This document shows, in pieces, positions 35,400 to 39,151 of a DNA stretch of 39,151 nucleotides. The notes below the pieces were generated by a model. The model did not search any database and had not been told where the DNA came from. It worked only from the letters and a program-made list of their open reading frames with translations. The stretch comes from Sphingobacteriales bacterium (GTDB lineage: Bacteria > Bacteroidota > Bacteroidia > Chitinophagales > UBA2359). A program made the translations under genes and the position numbers. The stretch spans positions 1 through 39,151 of the forward strand of contig JADKCK010000059.1 in NCBI GenBank assembly GCA_016718845.1, in the 5' to 3' direction. The number at the start of each line of letters is the position of its first letter. The first letter of the stretch is position 1.

Positions 35400-35502
35400 C
35401 GCTTGCTTTGCTTTGGGGGTGCCAGAGGCTGTGCAAATAGGGTAAGCCAATAATCACCCCCAAAAAAGACCGATTCCGCGTCAAGCGGGGCAGGCGCAAG
35501 CT
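35400..35502 (-). repeat. Dispersed intergenic repeat, copy B (inverted relative to 1261-1370)
   Basis: The reverse complement carries TGCCCCGCTTGACGCGGAA, GGTCTTTTTTGGGGGTGATTA and GGCACCCCCAAAGC in the same order as copy A. It occupies the middle of the gap between 35181 and 35654; the rest of that gap shows only an AGGGC/GCCCT inverted repeat at about 35626-35639. Confidence 0.75.
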
Positions 35503-35654
35503 GTTTAAATGGCTGATATGAAATGGCGATGAATAGAGGGTTGCTCTCTTGTCTTGAATCGCAAAATTAACCGATATATTGTACTATTATCAGGCAGATT
35601 GGCTTTGTTTTTAACACGCGTATGAGGGCTAACGCCCTGCCATGACTTCTTGTG

Positions 35655-36074
35655 CTAGGCCGTTTGGCGATAAAGTCGGGTGCAAATGCCTGAGGCTTTG
35701 GTGTTATAAATGGGGGCGTGTGTTTCGTTGAGTTCGGCATCGGTTAGGCTTTGGTATAGTTGTTCGTTTTTATCGCAAACGGCTTTCCAATGTTGGCGCA
35801 GTATATCTATGGGCGGGTAGTTTTCGATGGGTTGCACTGTGCTACCTGCACCAAATAGTTGTTGATATGCCGGAAAAAGCATGTCGCCTTTGCCCATATA
35901 TAAGGTAAGGTCGTCGTCGCTGGCAATTAAATGACCCAATATCCAAACGCCATGATTGCCATTTGGTAACACTGTTTGGCTAAGGTGTTGGTTGCTTAGG
36001 TTGTTTAAATTGCCATTTACCCAATGAAGCATAATTTGCCATTGTTCGTACAAAATACTTACTTGTGGTTGCAT
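35655..36074 (-). CDS. DinB-like protein, probably truncated
   Basis: A 139-residue ORF resembling the DinB/YfiT four-helix metal-binding family: QPQVSILYEQWQIMLHWVNG, then HGVWILGHLIASDDDLTLYMG with the first metal His, and a helix ending TDAELNETHAPI. Family members are about 150-170 residues and end with a helix carrying an H-x-x-x-H pair; here the sequence departs after NTKASG and stops at GLY-unlike ICTRLYRQTA. The DNA from about 35640 to 35690 looks foreign to the family and leads into an inverted repeat. I think the 3' end was replaced by intergenic repeat DNA. The remaining protein probably lacks full metal binding. Confidence 0.55.
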   Translation of the reverse strand: MQPQVSILYEQWQIMLHWVNGNLNNLSNQHLSQTVLPNGNHGVWILGHLIASDDDLTLYMGKGDMLFPAYQQLFGAGSTVQPIENYPPIDILRQHWKAVCDKNEQLYQSLTDAELNETHAPIYNTKASGICTRLYRQTA

Positions 36075-36146
36075 GGTATAAGAAGGATTGAATTGATTTT
36101 TGATGATGATGTTGAGCCATTATGATTGCGGGGAAGCAGAAATTGG

Positions 36147-36220
36147 ACAGCAGGTAGCTGACAGCGGACAGCGGACAGCCGAAAGCGGATAGCCGAAAGC
36201 AGGTAGCCAAACGGATAGCC
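36147..36220 (+). repeat. AGCGGACAGC/AGCGGATAGCC tandem repeat cluster
   Basis: About six imperfect units (GCAGGTAGC, TGACAGCGGACAGCGGACAGC, CGAAAGCGGATAGC, CGAAAGCAGGTAGCC, ACGGATAGCC) ending exactly at the stop codon of the solute-binding gene. It shares AGCGGACAGCGGACAGCC with 11744-11775. Confidence 0.7.
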
Positions 36221-37843
36221 TATTTGTTCGACAATCTAACATTTTTTAACGACAACAAATTAAAACCATTGATGCCCAAATCGGATACGCGTTTGTTGGT
36301 AAAGCGCAGTACTTCGTCGTAGTAAAGTGGTACAATGGGTGCTTCTTCCATCAGCAAATTGTCGGCTCGTTTGTATTCGTCGTAGCGTTTGCTGGTGTCG
36401 GCTTGTTGCATGGCTTGGCGGTATATGCAGTCGTATTGATAGTTGCTAAAACGGGTGTAGTTAGGTGGTGCGGGGTTGTTGCCATACAATACAGTTAGGT
36501 AGGTTTCGGCATCGGGATAATCGCCAATCCACGAAGCTCGGAAAAAAGACACTTCGCCTTTGCTCATTTTTTCGCGCAGTAGGGCAGGTGGGTTTAGCTG
36601 AATTTGTACGGGTATACCTATTTCGCTCAACGATTTTTGCACCATTATGGCAATATCTTTGTAGGTTTCGTTGGTTTCGAGGGATAGTGGCGGAAAGTTT
36701 TTGCCGTTGGGATAACCTGCTTTTGCCAATAATTTGGCGGCTTTTTTAGGGTCGTAGTGATAACCCCTTACCCGCAGCGAGTCGAAAGAGGGTAGGGCAG
36801 GAGGCACAAAACCGCTGGTGGCAGGTGTGCCAATGCCGTTGTGTAGGTAGGTAATAATTTTTTGTCGGTCTATGGCATAGTTGATAGCTCGGCGCACATC
36901 GCGTTTTTTGAGTGCTTCGTTTTTTTGCAAGCTATCGTTCATCATAAAACCCAAGTACTCGGTGTTTAGGTAGGGCGAGCGCAGTAGGGTAGTGGTGGCT
37001 TCCCACTCGGGTTTTAGTTTGCCGTTGGGGGTTAGCAGTTCGTCTTTGTAGGTAGCGTCAATGCCCGACAACATATCGAGTTCGCCGTCTTTAAATTTCA
37101 AAAACTCGTTGCGTTTATTGTCCATAAACGTTACTTTTACGCCATCTATAAAAGGCAGTTGTTGGTTTTGGGCGTTTCGTTCAAAATAGTTTTTGTTTTT
37201 GGTCAATATTAGCACTTCGTTTTCTTTCCAGACTTTAAATGTAAACGCGCCTGTGCCAATGGGGTGGCGGCTAAAATCTTTGCCATAATGTTCCACTATT
37301 TTTTGTGGCACAATGCTGCAATACTGCATACTAAGTATGCTTAACATAGGCGGAAAAGGATGTTGCAGTTGTAGTACAAAAGTGGTATCGTTTATTGCCT
37401 TAAATGGATTTTGTGCTGCAATATGGTCGTTAAACAGCCATGCCCCTGTTGATGCTACCGATTTGTCTACAATTCTACCTAGGCTATATGCCACGTCTTT
37501 GGCGGTTAGGCGTTCGCCTTTGCCATGGTCAAAAAGTGGGTCGTTATGAAAAAACACATCGTTGCGCAATATAAAGGTATAGGTAAGTCCATCGTTGGAT
37601 ATTTTCCACGATTTGGCAATGCAAGGTTGTATTTGCAGTTGATTGTTGGTTTGCACTAAACCGTTAAATAGTTGGTTGACTGCCCACATATTGGCTTGGT
37701 CTTTGGCAAAGGCGGGGTCGAGCGAGCTAATGTTTGAGGCTTGGTTGTACCTAAACACTAATTTGTTGCTTAGATTGGCATCATCATCGCCACAAGAAAA
37801 AAATACCAAAAGGCAAAGTAGGTATAAATAGGTAAAGCCCCAT
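36220..37843 (-). CDS. Oligopeptide/dipeptide-type ABC substrate-binding lipoprotein (start displaced by one extra G)
   Basis: A family 5 extracellular solute-binding protein (OppA/DppA-like), about 540 residues. Typical features: ISSLDPAFAKDQANMWAVNQLFNGLV, the IAKSWKISNDGLTYTFILRNDVFFHNDP motif, LTAKDVAYSL, RRAINYAIDRQKI and GYPNGKNFPPL. As written, the only in-frame starts before the signal are TTG codons (as far as 37926). If the GGGG after the ATG at 37843 is GGG, it reads MGFTYLYLLCLLVFFSCGDDD, a standard lipoprotein signal with lipobox Cys17, and the gene length becomes a multiple of three. A promoter lies 40 bases upstream of that ATG. No permease or ATPase genes are adjacent. Confidence 0.88.
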
Positions 37844-37882
37844 TTTGTTAAACAGGTTGAGATAAAAGAACAAATAATGGGG

Positions 37883-37890
37883 CAAAGATA
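37883..37890 (-). promoter_or_regulatory. Promoter -7 element for the solute-binding lipoprotein
   Basis: TATCTTTG on the minus strand. The start near 37876 leaves 33 bases to the ATG at 37843 and lies downstream of the TTG start at 37926, so it supports the shorter protein. Confidence 0.55.
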
Positions 37891-38068
37891 CAACTTTATC
37901 GTAAAAAAATACCCAACTAAATACAATCGCGATTAACTCTTTTTGGTAGAAGCATTAGCTGAGGCATGGGCCTAAACTATTTGTTTGTGTTGAGTAGCAT
38001 TTGTATAGCAAAGTAACCTATTTGTTTGTGTGGTGGGGACATTTGTTTTGTGAATTTTATACGCAAGC

Positions 38069-38084
38069 TAGGGTTTAAACCCTA
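38069..38084. repeat. Perfect 16-bp palindrome TAGGGTTTAAACCCTA
   Basis: A self-complementary 16-mer in the 37927-38297 gap. A nearby duplicated word TATTTGTTTGTGT occurs at about 37979 and 38020. Otherwise the gap holds only the promoter at 38185-38215. Confidence 0.6.
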
Positions 38085-38184
38085 CCTTACGGATTTGTAT
38101 TGTTAACAATCATGGTTGTAATACCACAAACAAAACCCACTCAATCATTTCTCGACAAAAATAAGCGCCATAAATGTATTTAGC

Positions 38185-38215
38185 TTGCGCATTTCCAAAA
38201 TGTGTGTTATCTTTG
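38185..38215 (+). promoter_or_regulatory. Promoter of the LRR gene (TTG-N20-TATCTTTG)
   Basis: TTG (38185-38187), 20 bases, TATCTTTG (38208-38215). The start near 38222 gives a leader of about 76 bases to the ATG at 38298; an upstream in-frame ATG at 38262 is also possible. Confidence 0.6.
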
Positions 38216-38297
38216 TAAGCTACAACGTAATCCCTCAAAATGTACTTAAATTAGCTATCCTATGTCTTTAAACAACGAAAACTTAACGGTCAAAATC

Positions 38298-39151
38298 ATG
38301 AAAAACATTTTTATCCTTCTCTTTTGTGGTGTCATAAACACCCTGTCTGTATTGACAAGTACTACTTTTGCAGCAAACAACTACGTGAGTGCGGCAAGTT
38401 ACAATGGCAATTTGAGCCGCACCGCCACCCTTTATCCCTCTGATACCTCTGATTTTTACGCCGATAGATTTGCTTTGGTTCGCCACAATGGGCAATGCTA
38501 CTTTATTGATAAAAAAGGCAATGTGGTAGCCAAACTCGGCACATGGAGCAAAGCAGAACTGTTTGACGACAGAGATTTTGCCAAAGTAGAAAGTAATAAC
38601 AACAACGACACTATTCAATACCTATTAGATACACTTGGCAACACCTATCGTGTAGCCTACAACCTAAAAAATGTAAGCCTCGATATAACCGCTTTAGATT
38701 TGCAAGGACAGAATTTAAGCACCCTACCCGAAATAGTGTGCCAGCAAACACAATTAAAAGTGCTATTGCTGAACGGCACTAAACTCACCACCCTACCCAT
38801 AAGCCTTCGCAAATTAACCAATTGGCCAAGGCTGAGCTACAATCAACTCACCACCCTACCCGAAAGCATTAGCAAATTAACCAACTTGCAAACGCTGTAT
38901 TTACAGGGAAATCAACTCACCACCCTACCCGAAAGCATTAGCAAATTAACCAAGTTGCAAACACTGAATTTAAGCTATAATCAACTCACCACCCTACCCG
39001 AAAGCATTAGCAAATTAACCAAGTTGCAAACACTGAATTTAAGCTATAATCAACTCACCACCCTACCCGAAAGCATTAGCAAATTAACCAAGTTGCAAAC
39101 ACTGAATTTAAGCTATAATCAACTCACCACCCTACCCGAAAGCATTAGCAA
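38298..39151 (+). CDS. Leucine-rich repeat protein, N-terminal part (runs off the window)
   Basis: The frame from ATG at 38298 is open to the window end (284 codons, no stop). It encodes a signal peptide (MKNIFILLFCGVINTLSVL ... FAA), a segment with a WG-repeat-like strand (VRHNGQCYFIDKKGNVVAKL), and then at least six 23-residue leucine-rich repeats of the form NQLTTLPESISKLTKLQTLN. The last three units are identical at DNA level over their 69 bases. One early unit (KLTNWPRLSYN) is two residues short but in frame. The LxxLPxxIxxLxxLxxLxL pattern is the bacterial/plant intracellular-Ras-group type; such proteins bind other proteins. An in-frame ATG at 38262 would add 12 residues before the signal and is less likely. 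Confidence 0.85.
   Translation, partial: MKNIFILLFCGVINTLSVLTSTTFAANNYVSAASYNGNLSRTATLYPSDTSDFYADRFALVRHNGQCYFIDKKGNVVAKLGTWSKAELFDDRDFAKVESNNNNDTIQYLLDTLGNTYRVAYNLKNVSLDITALDLQGQNLSTLPEIVCQQTQLKVLLLNGTKLTTLPISLRKLTNWPRLSYNQLTTLPESISKLTNLQTLYLQGNQLTTLPESISKLTKLQTLNLSYNQLTTLPESISKLTKLQTLNLSYNQLTTLPESISKLTKLQTLNLSYNQLTTLPESIS

Noticed and set aside
36064..36210. Minus-strand ORF upstream of the DinB-like gene (MATCFRLSAFGCPLSAV...)
   Set aside because: Translation of the AGCGGACAGC repeat cluster in another frame.
38069..38084. Replication origin or attachment site at the TAGGGTTTAAACCCTA palindrome
   Set aside because: A lone 16-bp palindrome with no DnaA-box cluster, tRNA, integrase or direct repeats around it.

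Overview
The window looks like chromosomal DNA of a moderately AT-rich Bacteroidota (Sphingobacteriia, Chitinophagia or Saprospiria-like) bacterium. The evidence is: four genes encoding signal peptides plus type IX secretion (T9SS/Por) C-terminal sorting domains; a multi-paralogue ExbB/ExbD/TonB locus of Bacteroidota type; an FtsZ ending in the Bacteroidota-style tail FLHDNVD; and many promoters of the Bacteroidota form TTTG-N19/20-TAnnTTTG with no Shine-Dalgarno-like sites. No tRNA, rRNA, CRISPR array, prophage or transposase gene was seen.

Layout. 1-1.4 kb: a CHAT protease-TIR fusion (putative defence or cell-death effector). 1.4-8.5 kb (minus): nnr, murC, ftsQ, ftsA, ftsZ, i.e. the distal end of a dcw division/wall cluster without murG and the rest beside it. 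8.7-11.6 kb: a small ORF, an orphan MbnP-like T9SS protein and a large helical protein of unknown function. 11.6-12.2 kb: a dense regulatory gap with back-to-back promoters, a candidate small RNA and a strongly folded leader. 12.2-18 kb: a secreted LRR/adhesin-like T9SS protein, a 1.4-kb repeat-filled gap, a secreted intradiol-dioxygenase-like protein with a PKD-like domain, and a His/Gly-rich T9SS repeat protein whose frame is broken. 18.1-19.4 kb: an MFS transporter. 20-25.4 kb: exbB, three exbD, two tonB and one stand-alone TonB C-terminal domain protein, punctuated by strong hairpin terminators. 25.5-26.2 kb: an unknown protein. 26.2-27.1 kb: a second repeat-rich gap. 27.2-31.8 kb: a very large secreted GH18 chitinase with six FN3 repeats, a lysozyme/transglycosylase-like region, a GEVED domain and a T9SS tail. 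32-38 kb: an RluA-type pseudouridine synthase, an unknown protein, a DUF4369/thioredoxin-like protein, a truncated DinB-like gene and an oligopeptide-binding-type lipoprotein. 38.3 kb to the end: an LRR protein running off the window.

How the genes fit together. The secreted proteins (chitinase, MbnP-like, His-rich, LRR) would cross the outer membrane by T9SS. The TonB/ExbBD locus would energise uptake through outer-membrane TonB-dependent receptors, and the MFS and solute-binding lipoprotein would handle small substrates. This suits a polymer-degrading, surface-active lifestyle.

Two overall observations stand out. First, a 210-bp element made of exactly ten 21-bp units occurs twice, 11 kb apart, with unit variants in the same order. 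Second, five genes can each be restored by one base in a short homopolymer, and a sixth (the His/Gly-rich gene) carries several small indels. I read these mostly as consensus errors of the assembly, so those six genes are given as whole genes with the break noted.
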